From Desulfobacteraceae bacterium (GTDB lineage Bacteria > Desulfobacterota > Desulfobacteria > Desulfobacterales > Desulfosarcinaceae), in the NCBI GenBank assembly GCA_027025615.1, contig JALVQM010000113.1:1-6378 (forward strand): DNA of 6,378 bases, written 5' to 3'. Each line of letters begins with the position of its first letter. Positions within the stretch are counted from its first letter, which is position 1. Both the position numbers and the translations under genes were made by a program. The notes under the pieces are model-generated. The model searched no databases. It was given only the letters and a program-made list of their open reading frames with translations, and was not told where the DNA came from. Positions 5,419 to 6,378 of the stretch are shown piece after piece.

Positions 5419-6378
5419 ATGAAACTTCCCGCACCGCATACCACCTACCTGGATGAAACAGCCATGGAGGAGTTCATTCTGGGCTGTCCGGTCATGGAGC
5501 GGATCATGGATGAGGTCATCCAAATTGCACCATTCGATGTCAGTGTCCTGATAAGCGGAGAAAGTGGAACCGGCAAAGAACTGCTTGCCAGGATCATCCA
5601 CTTGCAGAGCAAAAGGGCCGGTCATCCTTTCGTTCCCCTGAACTGCGGCGTGCTTTCTGGTAATATTTTCGAAGACAGGCTTTTTGGGCACGAAAAAGGA
5701 GCTTTTACAGGAGCCGACAGCAGAAAAATCGGTTGCTTCGAAATGGCCCACAGGGGAACCCTCTTTCTTGATGAAATATCCGAGCTTCCCCTTGAAAATC
5801 AAGTCGATTTCCTAAGGGTGCTGGAAGATTTCCGTTTCATGCGTATTGGCGGCGACCGTTTCATCCAGGTTGACGTACGCTTGATATCAGCTACCAACAA
5901 GGATCTGAAAAAACTGATTTCGGAAAAAAAATTTCGTGAGGATCTTTACTACCGCCTGCAGGTCGTTCCGGTCCATCTTCCTCCCTTGCGACATCGCAGA
6001 AAGGCCATAGCTCCCCTGGTGGACCACTTCCTGACCATTTTGGCAGCGCGCCATAAGAAAGCCAAACCGGCTGTCTCACCCGAGGTTTTGAAAATCTTCA
6101 AGCAATATCATTGGCCGGGCAATATCCGGGAACTTAAAAACATCCTGGAAAGAATATTCGTGGTCAGCAAGAAAAATGAAATCACTCCTAAAGACTTGCC
6201 CCTCGATTTTAAAACAGGTTTTGCCGAACCGGCGGAAACCGGCAGCTTACGTCAAATACGACGGCAGGCGGAAACTTCGGCCATTCTGGCTACCCTGGAA
6301 CGGGTGGGAGGAAATCGTACCGCCGCTGCCAGTCTCCTGAAGATAAGCCCGCGAACCTTGCGGCATAAAATAAGAACT
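5419..6378 (+). CDS. Sigma-54-dependent transcriptional activator (AAA+ and Fis-type HTH, no sensor domain)
   Basis: Enhancer-binding proteins of this family use ATP hydrolysis to open promoters held by RNA polymerase-sigma-54. The 320 codons present reach the window end without a stop, but the final helix-turn-helix is essentially complete, so only a few residues should be missing. Only about 20 residues precede the AAA+ domain, so there is no receiver, PAS or GAF module, an arrangement like PspF. Seen in order: Walker A GESGTGKE (47-54), the sigma-54-contacting loop GAFTGA (94-99), Walker B LFLDEI (115-120), sensor I N160, the arginine-finger region FREDLYYRL (172-180), WPGNIREL (232-239, sensor II R237), and a C-terminal Fis-type HTH (about 285-319, with GGNRTAAASLLKIS). 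All catalytic motifs are intact. The start has AAGGGA five bases upstream. It is divergent from the CBS-CBS-transporter cluster and its sigma-54 promoter, which is its likely target. Confidence 0.95.
   Translation, partial: MKLPAPHTTYLDETAMEEFILGCPVMERIMDEVIQIAPFDVSVLISGESGTGKELLARIIHLQSKRAGHPFVPLNCGVLSGNIFEDRLFGHEKGAFTGADSRKIGCFEMAHRGTLFLDEISELPLENQVDFLRVLEDFRFMRIGGDRFIQVDVRLISATNKDLKKLISEKKFREDLYYRLQVVPVHLPPLRHRRKAIAPLVDHFLTILAARHKKAKPAVSPEVLKIFKQYHWPGNIRELKNILERIFVVSKKNEITPKDLPLDFKTGFAEPAETGSLRQIRRQAETSAILATLERVGGNRTAAASLLKISPRTLRHKIRT

Overview
The window looks like chromosomal DNA from a Desulfobacterota-type bacterium (former Deltaproteobacteria, probably a sulfate reducer or relative). 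This rests on family knowledge, not a search: a tandem receiver-like protein of a type I associate with that group, a SLC13/DASS anion transporter linked to paired CBS-domain proteins, and a sigma-54 enhancer-binding protein. Base composition is moderate and even, and I see no insertion sequence, CRISPR array, tRNA, rRNA or phage gene.

Layout. Positions 1-996 (minus) hold the N-terminal 332 codons of a protein with two receiver-like domains, cut by the left edge. A gap at 997-1515 contains candidate promoters in both directions, a foldable segment and a doubtful small ORF. Next is a complete pantothenate synthetase gene, panC (1516-2367, plus). It converges, with a 14-base gap, on a three-gene minus-strand cluster: CBS protein 1 (4664-5152), CBS protein 2 (4088-4648) and the DASS transporter (2382-3992). 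A 266-base divergent intergenic region follows. The last gene (5419 to the window end, plus) is a sigma-54 activator made only of an AAA+ domain and a Fis-type helix-turn-helix.

The most informative part is the divergent region. The minus strand carries a full-consensus sigma-54 promoter (TGGCACGTCAATTGC, 5189-5203), about 25 bases of leader ahead of the first CBS gene. Upstream are an A/T-rich stretch and two inverted repeats built on TGCCG, placed where enhancer sites for an activator would be expected. The simplest reading is a self-contained regulatory unit in which the neighbouring activator, with RNA polymerase-sigma-54, switches on a CBS-CBS-transporter operon. The activator has no sensory domain, so its signal must come from elsewhere; the nucleotide-binding-type CBS proteins are one possible link. 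The transporter lacks the usual Ser-Asn-Thr signature at both substrate/sodium sites, so its substrate is open. PanC and the receiver-like protein appear functionally unrelated to this unit.
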